From the NCBI RefSeq assembly GCF_003602235.1, contig NZ_QZVS01000084.1, positions 1-64,000 of the forward strand: a DNA stretch of 64,000 bases. The letters run 5' to 3'. A program made the translations under genes and the position numbers. Position 1 is the first letter of the stretch, and the number at the start of each line of letters is the position of its first letter. Source of the DNA: Cryobacterium melibiosiphilum (GTDB lineage Bacteria; Actinomycetota; Actinomycetes; Actinomycetales; Microbacteriaceae). A model generated the notes under the pieces. The model did no database searches, was not told the DNA's origin, and was given only the letters and a program-made list of their open reading frames with translations. Of the stretch, positions 15,543-23,992 are shown piece after piece.

Positions 15543-16445
15543 ATGATCACGCGAGTGACGAGTCAGACCCAGATGCGCGACGCGCAGCGCAACCTGCAGA
15601 CCAACATGGCGAACCTGGCCAAGCTGCAGGAGCAGGCCAGCTCGTTGAAGGCCATCAGCCGAGCGTCGGACAACCCGACCGCCGCCGCCAGTGCCATGGC
15701 CGTGCGCACCGAGCAGAGCGCCGTGGCCCAGTACAGCCGCAACGCCGAAAACGGCAACAACTGGCTCACCACGATCGACGGCGCCCTCGACACCGCGTCG
15801 TCGCTGATGAACAAGGTGCGCGACCTCACCGTGCAGGGCGCCAACGACGGCGCGCTGTCAGCAACGGCGAAGGAGGCCATCGCGGTCGAGCTCGAAGGAT
15901 TGAAAGAAGAACTTCTCACCACGGCGAACACGACCTTCGTCGGGCGCACGGTGTTCGCCGGCAACTCCGACGCCGGCGCGGCCGTGACCGCCACGCAAGA
16001 CGACGCGGGCGCGTGGACCTACACGTCACACTCCGGCGGCTCGGTCGAGCGGCGAGTGGGCGGCAGCAACACCGTGCGGGTCGACGCCGACGGCTCCGCG
16101 GTGTTCGGCGACGGCGCCGATTCGGTGTTCGCGCTGATCGACACCATCGCGAGCGAGCTGCGCGGCGGCACCAACATCGGCGGCAACCTCGACGCCCTCG
16201 ACTCGCGCATGTCGGCCATGATCGAGCAACGCTCGGTGGGCGGCGCGCGGCAGGCAAACCTGGAACGAGCTCAGGAGGCTCTGATGACCAAGGCCGGAAC
16301 CCTCGAATCCACCCGCTCGGGCCTGGAAGACCTCGACCTGGGCCAGGCCATCCTCGACCTCACGCTGCAGGAGACCACGTATCAGGCCGCACTCGCCGTG
16401 ACCGCGCGCGTGCTGCAGCCGACCCTGATGGACTTCCTGCGATGA
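15543..16445 (+). CDS. flgL: Flagellar hook-associated protein 3 FlgL
   Basis: 300 residues. Flagellin-like N-terminal helix MITRVTSQTQMRDAQRNLQ, the segment LKAISRASDNPTAA, and a flagellin-like C-terminus ILDLTLQETTYQAALAVTAR. It is the second junction protein, between FlgK and flagellin. It starts 3 bp after the flgK stop and overlaps fliW by 4 bp. Confidence 0.94.
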   Translation: MITRVTSQTQMRDAQRNLQTNMANLAKLQEQASSLKAISRASDNPTAAASAMAVRTEQSAVAQYSRNAENGNNWLTTIDGALDTASSLMNKVRDLTVQGANDGALSATAKEAIAVELEGLKEELLTTANTTFVGRTVFAGNSDAGAAVTATQDDAGAWTYTSHSGGSVERRVGGSNTVRVDADGSAVFGDGADSVFALIDTIASELRGGTNIGGNLDALDSRMSAMIEQRSVGGARQANLERAQEALMTKAGTLESTRSGLEDLDLGQAILDLTLQETTYQAALAVTARVLQPTLMDFLR

Positions 16446-16894
16446 ACACTGCTGTTGCTTCTGCTGTACCTACGATTGTGAGCCCCATGAACGCGACCCT
16501 CAGCTTCGTCACTCCCCCACCCGGGCTCGCGCCGCTCACCGCGTTCTCGCTCACCGAGATCGAGGGTGCCACGGGGTTGTTCGCGCTGCAGGCCCTCGAC
16601 GCGGTCTCGACCCGGCTCTTCGTGCTCGACGCCGCCGCGTTTCTGCCCCACTACACGCCGTACATCTCGGCCGAACAGCAGGCCTCACTGGCCCTGACCG
16701 CTCCGAAGGATGCCCTCGTGCTCGTCGTCGTGAATCCCGGGGATGCCGCGGCGTCCGCTGGGGCAGCCGCTGCCACGACCGTGAACCTGATGGCGCCGAT
16801 CGTCGTGAACTCCGCCACGGGTGCCGCCGCGCAGCTCATCCTGGAGGGTCAGGACTGGCCGTTGCAGGCCGCGCTCACGCCGCACGGCGCTTAG
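16442..16894 (+). CDS. fliW: Flagellar assembly factor FliW
   Basis: 150 residues from ATG 16442, overlapping flgL by 4 bp. FliW hallmarks are FVTPPPGLAPLTAFSLTEIE, then GLFALQALDAVSTRLFVLDA and a C-terminal TVNLMAPIVVNSATGAAAQ. In Bacillus, FliW binds flagellin or CsrA in a partner switch, so secreted flagellin relieves CsrA repression of flagellin translation. Here csrA, often the neighbour, is not in the window and is expected elsewhere. The first ~15 residues are an extension relative to the family. Confidence 0.9.
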   Translation: MNTAVASAVPTIVSPMNATLSFVTPPPGLAPLTAFSLTEIEGATGLFALQALDAVSTRLFVLDAAAFLPHYTPYISAEQQASLALTAPKDALVLVVVNPGDAAASAGAAAATTVNLMAPIVVNSATGAAAQLILEGQDWPLQAALTPHGA

Positions 16895-16956
16895 CCCCCA
16901 GCCTGCTGGTGTGGCGCGCTGCCGTGCCGGTCGTGCTCGGGGTCGTGCTCGGGGTC

Positions 16957-17034
16957 GTGTCGATACGTGACAGCTGAGAGCGCGCGACCCGCTCTCTGCG
17001 GTGTGGCTCGCTCACAGTTGTCACGTATCGACAC
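16957..17034. repeat. Long inverted repeat after fliW
   Basis: Arms GTGTCGATACGTGAC (16957-16971) and its exact complement (17020-17034). Pairing continues inward for about 11 more bases with two mismatches. It lies in the 293-bp gap after fliW and is preceded by direct repeats of GTCGTGCTCGGG. A tandem AGCGGGC heptamer (about 17048-17076) follows. It could terminate the fliW operon, although there is no T-tract. Confidence 0.65.
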
Positions 17035-17187
17035 GCGGGCGGCAAGCAGCGGGCAGCGGGCAGCGGGCAGCGGATGCTCCCCGCGCGGGCGCAGCCAAGG
17101 TGTCAATGTTGTACCGCGCGCCGGGTGCGGTGCCACACTGGGGCCAGAGCCTGTGCGGCCCGGCGGCTGCGCGCGAAAGGACCTGCC

Positions 17188-18066
17188 ATGAGCTACGTAC
17201 TCGTCACCGGCGGCACCGGAACCCTCGGCCGCGCCGTCGTGCCCCTGCTGCGCGCCGCCAACCTGCGCGTGCGCATCCTGAGCCGAGCGGCCGCTCCCAC
17301 CGACTGCGAGCCCGGCAGCTGGGTGCGCGGAAACCTCGCGACCGGGGAGAACCTCGATGACGCCGTGCGCAACGTGAACACGATCGTGCACCTCGCCACG
17401 AACCCGCGCGGCACAGACGCACGACTCACCGGCGCGCTCATCGACGCGGCCCGCCGCGGACCCCGCATGACCGCGCCGCTCCCCCACCTGATTTACCCGT
17501 CGATCGTCGGCGTCGATCAGATTCCCCTCGGCTACTACCGGCAGAAACTCGCCGCCGAAGAGGCCGTCGCAACGTCGGTGCTGCCGTTCACCATTTTGCG
17601 CGCCACGCAGTTTCACGACCTCGTCTTCACGATGTTCGCCGCCCAGCGACGGATGCCCGCGGTCCTGGCCCCGAACATCCGCCTGCAGCCCATCGACGTG
17701 CGTGACGTCGCCGCGCAGTTGCTCGCGCTCGTGCGTGCAGGGGCGGCCGGGCGGGTCGCCGACATCGGCGGGCCCGATGTTGAGCTGGCCACCGACCTGG
17801 CCCGCGCGACGCTGTCGAGCTTTGCGCGGGCCGGGGGTTCCGGCGGCGCGCACGGTGCAGGCTCGCACGGGTCGGTGGGCTCGCGTCGGCCGATCGTGCC
17901 GCTGCGGCTGCCGGGTCGCACCTTCGCGGCGTTCGAATCGGGCCACAATCTGGTGCCGAGCCACCGCGTCGGCACTTTGAGCTACGCGGACTACCTCGTC
18001 GCCCGCGCCGCCGCTGCCCGCCTGGTCGCCGAGGCCACTGCCCCTGACGAGTCCGGCGCGGGCTAG
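17188..18066 (+). CDS. NAD(P)-binding SDR/NmrA-like protein
   Basis: 292 residues from ATG 17188, with GAAAGGA upstream. N-terminal Rossmann motif VLVTGGTGTLGRAV (GxxGxxG), a middle segment IVHLATNPRG, and YYRQKLAAEE with the Tyr-x3-Lys pair. This is an atypical extended SDR related to NmrA/YbjT epimerase-like proteins that often act on NAD(P)-linked redox sensing or ubiquinone-type substrates. The substrate cannot be told. The 3' end overlaps the convergent sufU by 4 bp. Confidence 0.8.
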   Translation: MSYVLVTGGTGTLGRAVVPLLRAANLRVRILSRAAAPTDCEPGSWVRGNLATGENLDDAVRNVNTIVHLATNPRGTDARLTGALIDAARRGPRMTAPLPHLIYPSIVGVDQIPLGYYRQKLAAEEAVATSVLPFTILRATQFHDLVFTMFAAQRRMPAVLAPNIRLQPIDVRDVAAQLLALVRAGAAGRVADIGGPDVELATDLARATLSSFARAGGSGGAHGAGSHGSVGSRRPIVPLRLPGRTFAAFESGHNLVPSHRVGTLSYADYLVARAAAARLVAEATAPDESGAG

Positions 18067-18626
18067 CTGCGCTCGGCCTCGTTCAGGGCGGCCTCGAACG
18101 CGACCCAGGGCAGCATCGCGCACTTGACCCGCGCCGGGTACCGGGAGACTCCGCCGAACGCGGCGGCGTCGCCGAGCACCTCCTCGTCGGGCTCGATCTT
18201 GCCGCGGGAGCGCAGCACCTCGCGGAACGTGCCCAGCAGCTCCAGGGCATCCTCCACCGGCAATTTGGTGAGCAGATCGTGCAGTACGGATGCCGATGCC
18301 ATCGAGATCGAGCAGCCGTCGCCGCTCCACTGCACCTGGTCGACATACGCGATGAGCTTCGGAAGCCGCGGGTCGTCACCGGAGATCTCGAACGGCAGGG
18401 AGTTGGAGATCGCCAGCTGTTCCGGAGTCGGCGGATCGACTTTCACGACAACCCGCAGGGTTACGTCGTCGCCGCAGGTCGTGTTGACCTGGTGCGATTG
18501 GCCGAGGTGGGTTCCGTTGGGAATCGGGATGTCGTCGATGCTCCCGAGGGGCTGGGGCGCGGCGCCGTGCCGGGCCTTGGAATGGTCGAGGATGATCTGC
18601 TGGTAGAGGTTCTGCAGGTCGCTCAT
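18063..18626 (-). CDS. sufU: Fe-S cluster assembly scaffold/sulfurtransferase SufU
   Basis: 187 residues from ATG 18626, with GGAGG 6 nt upstream; a GTG one codon earlier is less likely. SufU motifs are YQQIILDHSKAR, Cys in TTCGDD, GCSISMASASVL, and KCAMLPW, giving the zinc- and sulfur-relay cysteines of the SufU (not IscU) type, with the Gram-positive insertion between the last two motifs. It accepts sulfur from SufS. The start overlaps the sufS stop by one base. Confidence 0.95.
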   Translation of the reverse strand: MSDLQNLYQQIILDHSKARHGAAPQPLGSIDDIPIPNGTHLGQSHQVNTTCGDDVTLRVVVKVDPPTPEQLAISNSLPFEISGDDPRLPKLIAYVDQVQWSGDGCSISMASASVLHDLLTKLPVEDALELLGTFREVLRSRGKIEPDEEVLGDAAAFGGVSRYPARVKCAMLPWVAFEAALNEAERS

Positions 18627-19966
18627 CACTTACCTCCCACAGACAGTTCAGAGACGCCGAAGAACGGCCGCACCTCGGCGAGGGTCGCCAGGAACAGGTC
18701 GACCTCGTCGGTGGTCGTGTACAGGTACGCGCTCGCCCGCGTCGACGCGGTCACACCGAGGCGTTTGTGCAGCGGCTGCGCGCAGTGGTGCCCGACGCGC
18801 ACGGCGATTCCGGCGTCGTCGAGGTACTGGCCCACGTCGTGCGCGTGCACGCCGGCCACGTCGACCGCGGCCAGGCCGAGCCGCTCCACACCCGCCCCGG
18901 GACCGAGCAGCCGCACCCCGGGAATTTCGGCGAGGCCCGCGACGAGGCGCTGCCCGAGCTCGGCCTCCCACGCGGCAATGCGGCCCATGCCGGTTTCGGT
19001 CAGGTAGTCCACGGCCGCGGCGAGGGCGATCGCCTGCGAGATGCGTTGCGTTCCGGCCTCGAAGCGCTGCGGCGGCGCCAAAAACTCGGCGGCCTCCATC
19101 GACACGGTCGTGATCATCGACCCGCCGGTCAGGAACGGCGGCATTGCGGCGAGCAACTCGGCGCGGCCGAACAGGGCTCCCACGCCGGTCGGACCGAGCA
19201 TCTTGTGCCCGCTGAACACGGCGAAGTCCACGCCGAGCGCGGTGACGTTCACGGGCAGGTGCGGCACGGTCTGGCAGGCATCGAGCACGGTCAGCGCGCC
19301 CACGGCCTTGGCGAGCGCCACGATCTCCTCGACCGGGTTGATCACGCCGGTCACGTTGGAGGCGTGGGTGAAGGCCAGCACCCGGGTCTTCGCATTCACG
19401 ATGACGGATGCCGCGGCCAGGTCGAGCGAGCCGTCATCCAGAATCGGAATGAACCGCAGGGTCGCCCCCGTGCGCAGGGCGAGCTGCTGCCACGGAATGA
19501 GGTTCGCGTGGTGCTCCCCCTCGGTGACGACGATCTCGTCGCCGGCGCCGAGCCGGAACCGGCGGGCGGCCGGGCCGCCGAGCCAGAGCGACGCGTTGCT
19601 GAACGAGTACGCGATCAGGTTGATCGCCTCGGTGGCATTGGAGGTCCAGACGATCTCATCGGTCAGGGCCCCGACGAAGGCGGCGACCTTCTCCCGCGCC
19701 AGTTCGAAGCTCTCCGTGGCGATCACCGCGAGGGTGTGGGCACCGCGGTGCACGGCGGCGTTGCGCTGCTCGTAATACTCCTGCTCGGCTTCCATCACGC
19801 TGATCGGGTTCTGCGAGGTCGCGCCCGAATCCAGATAGGTGAGCGGATGCCCGTTCACCCGTTGCGCGAGCACCGGAAAGTCGTTCCGGATGCGTTCCAC
19901 CTCGACATCCGTCAGCGCGAGGGCAGACCGGGTCGGCGGGGAGGTCGGGGCGGGGAAAGGGCTCAT
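18626..19966 (-). CDS. sufS: Cysteine desulfurase SufS
   Basis: 446 residues from ATG 19966. A group II PLP-dependent desulfurase: PLP lysine in FSGHKMLGPTGVGAL, the ATEAINLIAYSF segment, and the catalytic Cys in VGHHCAQPLHKRLG near residue 390. It supplies sulfur to SufU for Fe-S clusters. A -10-like TACCCT lies exactly six bases before the ATG, so the transcript may be leaderless. The start region carries a strong inverted repeat (19986-20014). No sufBCD genes are adjacent. Confidence 0.95.
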   Translation of the reverse strand: MSPFPAPTSPPTRSALALTDVEVERIRNDFPVLAQRVNGHPLTYLDSGATSQNPISVMEAEQEYYEQRNAAVHRGAHTLAVIATESFELAREKVAAFVGALTDEIVWTSNATEAINLIAYSFSNASLWLGGPAARRFRLGAGDEIVVTEGEHHANLIPWQQLALRTGATLRFIPILDDGSLDLAAASVIVNAKTRVLAFTHASNVTGVINPVEEIVALAKAVGALTVLDACQTVPHLPVNVTALGVDFAVFSGHKMLGPTGVGALFGRAELLAAMPPFLTGGSMITTVSMEAAEFLAPPQRFEAGTQRISQAIALAAAVDYLTETGMGRIAAWEAELGQRLVAGLAEIPGVRLLGPGAGVERLGLAAVDVAGVHAHDVGQYLDDAGIAVRVGHHCAQPLHKRLGVTASTRASAYLYTTTDEVDLFLATLAEVRPFFGVSELSVGGK

Positions 19967-19972
19967 GCTTCT

Positions 19973-20014
19973 AGGGTATTCCTTCCTCCGACACTCGGAA
20001 CCAGTGTGTCGGAG
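19973..20014 (-). promoter_or_regulatory. sufS promoter with overlapping inverted repeat
   Basis: Minus strand: CTCCGACAC, 11 nt, GTGTCGGAG (19986-20014), a perfect 9-bp inverted repeat, ending 7 bp before the -10-like TACCCT (19973-19978), which in turn is six bases from the ATG. The core ACACT-N7-AGTGT resembles half-sites reported for actinobacterial SufR; that link is an inference. It would cover the -35 region and so act as a repressor site. Confidence 0.5.
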
Positions 20015-20146
20015 CTGCGTGTGCCGTGCCGCGTTCTCACCACGTGAGAGCGCGGCTACCCCGGCGAGCGCCGACCGTCGATTATGGGGGTTCACCTGCG
20101 TGTTCGAGCGAGTCACACCCCGCAACTCAACGACGAGGAGCCCACC

Positions 20147-21187
20147 GTGAAGGCAGTCCGGTTACATTCCTACGGCGAACACCCCACCCTCGACGACGTG
20201 CCCGAGCCCAAACTGCTCGGCCCGTGGGACGTACTGGTCGACGTCGGCGCGGCCGGGCTCTGCCGCACCGACCTGCACATCATCGAGGGCCAGTGGGACC
20301 CCATCCAACACCCCCATCTGCCGTACACCCTCGGGCATGAGAACGCTGGCTGGGTGCGGGAGGTCGGCTCCGCCGTGCACAACGTGGCTCCGGGCGATAC
20401 CGTGATCATGCATCCGCTCACCAGCTGCGGACTCTGCCCGGCCTGCCGGATCGGCCAGGACTCACACTGCGAGAACGCCACGTTCCCCGGCATCAACGCC
20501 AACGGCGGCATGGCCGAGATCATGCTCACCAACGCGCGCGCCGTCGTGAAGCTCGACCCCGCCCTGCAGCCGCGGGACATCGCCGCCCTCGCCGACGCGG
20601 GACTGACCGCCTACCACGCGGTGCGCAAGGCCGCCGCCGACCTGTTCCCGGGTACCCACGCGGTGGTCATCGGCGCCGGTGGGCTCGGGCACATCGGCAT
20701 CCAGAGCCTGTCCGCCATCACGAGCGCCGACATCACCGTCGTCGACCGGTCCGAGGCCGCCCTCGAGCTGGCCCGCGAGCTCGGCGCCACCCACACCGTG
20801 CTGGCCACGACGGATGATGAGGTGGCCCGCGCCGTGACGGAGTTCACCTCGGGCGGCGCGCAGGTCGTGTTCGACTTCGTGGGCGAGCGCGGTGCGGAGC
20901 TGCTGGCCCCCCGCCTGCTGCGCAACCGCGGCTCGCACTACGTGATCGGCTACGGCGGCGCCGTCAACCTGCCGACGATCGAGATCATCAGCCGCGAGAT
21001 CAACGTGATCGGCAATCTCGTGGGCACCTACAACGACCTCGTCGAACTGATGACCCTCACGGCGCAGGGCAAGGTCACCCTACACACCGCGCTCTACCCG
21101 CTCGAAGCGGCCAATGACGCCATCGCCGACCTCGACAGCGGCCGGTTGGTGGGGCGCGGCATTCTCGTGCCGACCCCGGTCGGCTGA
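20147..21187 (+). CDS. Zinc-dependent alcohol dehydrogenase (MDR family)
   Basis: 346 residues from GTG 20147 (VKAVRLHSYGEHPTL); GAGGAG lies 6 nt upstream. Catalytic zinc ligands are in GLCRTDLHIIEGQ and GHENAGWV. Structural zinc cysteines are in SCGLCPACRIGQDSHC, and the NAD-binding motif is VIGAGGLGHIGIQSL. It oxidises an alcohol with NAD; the substrate is unknown. It is followed at 47 bp by the GMC oxidoreductase pair, which suggests a shared alcohol-oxidation role. Confidence 0.9.
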   Translation: MKAVRLHSYGEHPTLDDVPEPKLLGPWDVLVDVGAAGLCRTDLHIIEGQWDPIQHPHLPYTLGHENAGWVREVGSAVHNVAPGDTVIMHPLTSCGLCPACRIGQDSHCENATFPGINANGGMAEIMLTNARAVVKLDPALQPRDIAALADAGLTAYHAVRKAAADLFPGTHAVVIGAGGLGHIGIQSLSAITSADITVVDRSEAALELARELGATHTVLATTDDEVARAVTEFTSGGAQVVFDFVGERGAELLAPRLLRNRGSHYVIGYGGAVNLPTIEIISREINVIGNLVGTYNDLVELMTLTAQGKVTLHTALYPLEAANDAIADLDSGRLVGRGILVPTPVG

Positions 21188-21234
21188 CCCCGAACCCAGA
21201 CCGCAACAGACACGCACCAACGAAGGAGTGAACA

Positions 21235-21774
21235 GTGACGTCTCTTTCCACCGAGGAAGCCCCCCGTCGGTTTCTCGAATCTGATCGCGCCCACGTGCTG
21301 CTGGTTCGAGTGATCCGCATCGCATTTCCGCACGACACCCTGCCGGTTTCGGCGTATGAACGCACGGCGGACAGCCTGCTGAACCTCGCCGTGCAGACGA
21401 ACCGCATGACCCTCGCCGTGGCGAACGGCCTCGACAGCCTCGGCTCGCTGCCGCAGGGCGATTTTCTCGGCCTCCCCGACGACGAGGCCTTCGCGCACCT
21501 GAAGTCCATCGAACGCACCGAATTCTTCACGTTCGTGCGCGGCAATACCGTGCTCACGCTGTACAACCTGCCGGAGGTGTGGGCCGCACTCGGCTACGAG
21601 GGGGCATCCGTCGAGAAGGGCGGCTACCTCACCCGCGGGTTCGACGACCTGAACTGGCTGCCCGACCCCCGCGTCGAGGAGTACAGCGGCGAACTCACCC
21701 GGGTCGAACAGGGCCCGCTGCCCTACCCCGTCAAGGCATCTCGTCGCACCGAGGCTGACGAGGTGACCCTGTGA
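21235..21774 (+). CDS. Small subunit-like protein of a GMC oxidoreductase
   Basis: 179 residues from GTG 21235, with AAGGAGTG upstream. Weak similarity to the gluconate 2-dehydrogenase subunit 3 type: VIRIAFPHDTLPVSAYERTA, then LKSIERTEFFTFVRGNTV and PEVWAALGYEGAS. Such small subunits partner a flavin GMC subunit. No twin-arginine signal is present here, unlike many members. The GTG start of the GMC gene overlaps its stop by 4 bp, so the two should be made together. Confidence 0.65.
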   Translation: MTSLSTEEAPRRFLESDRAHVLLVRVIRIAFPHDTLPVSAYERTADSLLNLAVQTNRMTLAVANGLDSLGSLPQGDFLGLPDDEAFAHLKSIERTEFFTFVRGNTVLTLYNLPEVWAALGYEGASVEKGGYLTRGFDDLNWLPDPRVEEYSGELTRVEQGPLPYPVKASRRTEADEVTL

Positions 21775-23336
21775 CCGCGTTCGACCACGATGACGAGGTT
21801 GTCGTCATCGTGGGGTCGGGCGCCGGCGGCGGAACCCTCGCCCACGAGTTGACCACCCGCGGAATCCGCGTCGTGCTGATCGAGGCGGGGGCGCACATCC
21901 GTCTTGAAGAGCACGTCAACGATGAGTGGGAGGCCTTCGGGCAGATGGCCTGGACCGACCCGCGCACCACGAGCGGGTCGTGGCGCATCGCCCGGGACTT
22001 TCCCAACCTGCCGGCCTGGCTCGTGAAAGCGGTCGGCGGCACCACCACTCACTGGGCCGGGGCGACCCCCCGGTTTCTCGAGCACGAGCTGCGTGCCCGG
22101 TCGACCTACGGCTCCATCGAGGGCGCGACCCTGCTGGACTGGCCGCTGACCCTGGCCGAGCTGGCACCGTACTACGACCGCGCCGAGATCGCCCTGGGCT
22201 CGAGCCACCGGCACGGGCGCCCGGCGATGGCGGCCAACAACAACTACAAGGTGCTCGCGAACGGCGCCGCCCGGGTCGGCTACAACTTCTACGCCACCGG
22301 CCCCTACGGCACCAACTCCGAACCCTACGACGGCCGCCCGGGCACCATCCAGGACGGGTTCAACTTTCAGGGCGACCGGTCGGGCGCGAAGTGGAGCACG
22401 CTGGTGCGGGAGATTCCGCGCGCGGAAGCCACAGGCAACCTCGATCTGCGGCCCGACTGCCAGGTCGTGCAGATCACCCACGACGCCCGCGGGCGCGCCG
22501 ACGCGGTCATCTACCTCGACGCCGACGACAACCTGCACCGGCAGCGCGCCCGGGTGGTGGCGGTCGCCGGAAACTCGATCGAGACGCCGCGGCTGCTGCT
22601 GCTGAGCGCGAGTTCGCGGTTTCCCGACGGGCTGGCGAACTCGTCCGGGCACGTCGGTCGCCACTACATGCGGCACACGACCGGGTCGGTGTACGCGCAG
22701 TTCGAGCATCCGGTGCACCAGTACCGGGGTGAGACGATGGCGGGCATCATCGCCGACGAGGCCCGGCACGACCCCGATCGCGGCTTCGCCGGCGGCTACT
22801 ACCTCGAGACGCTCGCGCTCGGGCCGGCGTTCCTGGCGGCGTTCGCCGAGCCGGGCTCGTGGGGCCCGGACTTCACCTCGATCCTCGACGGCTACGTCAA
22901 CACGGCCGGCCTCTGGATCGTCGGCGAAGACATGCCGCAGGAAACCAACCGGGTGACATTGAACGGCACGGTGACGGATGCCCACGGGCTGCCCGTCGCG
23001 AACGTGCACTTCGATGACCATCCGAACGACGTGGCCATGCGCGAGCACGGCTACGGTCAGGCCGAACTGCTCTACGATGCGGTCGGATCGACGTCGGCCC
23101 ACCGCACGCCGCCGTATCCGTCGACGCACAACCTCGGCACCAGCCGCATGAGCGCGAAGCCCGAAGACGGCGTGACCAACGCGTTCGGGCGGGCCCATGA
23201 CGTGCCGAACCTGTTCGTGAGTGACGGCTCGGTCTTCACGACCGGCGGCGCAGCGAACCCGACGCTCACGATCGTGGCCCTCGCCATGCGGCAGGCGGAC
23301 CACATCGTGGACCTGTTCTCCCGGCACGAACTGTAG
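21771..23336 (+). CDS. GMC family FAD-dependent oxidoreductase
   Basis: 521 residues from GTG 21771. FAD-binding Rossmann motif VVIVGSGAGGGTLAHEL at residues ~10-26, the GMC segment VGGTTTHWAGATPRFL, the mid-protein VVAVAGNSIETPRLLLLSAS, and the C-terminal GMC_oxred_C part with HNLGTSRMSAKPEDG and TTGGAANPTLTIVAL. It oxidises an alcohol or sugar substrate with FAD. No signal peptide is seen. Coupled to the small subunit upstream; both follow a zinc alcohol dehydrogenase. Confidence 0.9.
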   Translation: MTAFDHDDEVVVIVGSGAGGGTLAHELTTRGIRVVLIEAGAHIRLEEHVNDEWEAFGQMAWTDPRTTSGSWRIARDFPNLPAWLVKAVGGTTTHWAGATPRFLEHELRARSTYGSIEGATLLDWPLTLAELAPYYDRAEIALGSSHRHGRPAMAANNNYKVLANGAARVGYNFYATGPYGTNSEPYDGRPGTIQDGFNFQGDRSGAKWSTLVREIPRAEATGNLDLRPDCQVVQITHDARGRADAVIYLDADDNLHRQRARVVAVAGNSIETPRLLLLSASSRFPDGLANSSGHVGRHYMRHTTGSVYAQFEHPVHQYRGETMAGIIADEARHDPDRGFAGGYYLETLALGPAFLAAFAEPGSWGPDFTSILDGYVNTAGLWIVGEDMPQETNRVTLNGTVTDAHGLPVANVHFDDHPNDVAMREHGYGQAELLYDAVGSTSAHRTPPYPSTHNLGTSRMSAKPEDGVTNAFGRAHDVPNLFVSDGSVFTTGGAANPTLTIVALAMRQADHIVDLFSRHEL

Positions 23337-23374
23337 CTGCAACCTCCGTTCCGATAACCAGAAAGGGAGCCCCC

Positions 23375-23968
23375 ATGGCCAACCAACAGACGACCCAACA
23401 GACGACTCAGCAGACGACTCAGCAGAGCCCTTACGACCTGATCGGCACCGTGCCGAGTTTCGCCGTAACCTCGACCGACGTGCGTGACGGAGAAGAGCTG
23501 CCGACCCCGCAGGTGAGCGGGATCTTCGGGGCCGGCGGTACTGACACCAGCCCCCAGCTGAGCTGGAGCGGTTTCCCGGAAGGGACCAAGAGCTTCGCGG
23601 TGACGATGTACGACCCGACCGCTCCCACCGCGAGCGGCTTCTGGCACTGGGCGATCGCCGACATCCCGGCGTCGACGACATCCTTGCCGACCGGTGCCGG
23701 CGACGAGAACAGCACGGTGCTGCCCTCCGGAGCGTGGCACCTCACCAACGATGCCGGGCTCAAGCGGTTTCTCGGGGCGGCCCCACCCGCCGGCAGCGGC
23801 AAGCACAACTACTTCATCGCCGTGCACGCCCTCGACGTGGCAAGCATCGGGATCAGCCGCGACGCCAGCCCCGCGTTCCTGGCCTTCAACATGTCTTTCC
23901 ACACGCTCGCCCGCGGCGTGATCGTGCCGTGGTGGGAGGCCGTGCACACCTCCGAGGTCGAGCAGTAG
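23375..23968 (+). CDS. YbhB/YbcL-type phosphatidylethanolamine-binding protein
   Basis: 197 residues from ATG 23375, with AAAGGGAG upstream. The PEBP fold shows in TDTSPQLSWSGFPEGTKSFA, VTMYDPTAPTASGFWHWAI, and the C-terminal KHNYFIAVHALDV. An N-terminal tail of (QQTT)-type repeats, encoded by near-identical 15-bp DNA repeats, precedes the domain and is absent from typical members. Function in bacteria is poorly defined. Confidence 0.88.
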   Translation: MANQQTTQQTTQQTTQQSPYDLIGTVPSFAVTSTDVRDGEELPTPQVSGIFGAGGTDTSPQLSWSGFPEGTKSFAVTMYDPTAPTASGFWHWAIADIPASTTSLPTGAGDENSTVLPSGAWHLTNDAGLKRFLGAAPPAGSGKHNYFIAVHALDVASIGISRDASPAFLAFNMSFHTLARGVIVPWWEAVHTSEVEQ

Positions 23969-23992
23969 CCATCCGCCCGGTCCGGCATCCGC

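Noticed and set aside
16895-17187. csrA gene next to fliW
   Set aside because: No frame in this gap resembles CsrA; the gene must lie outside the window if present.
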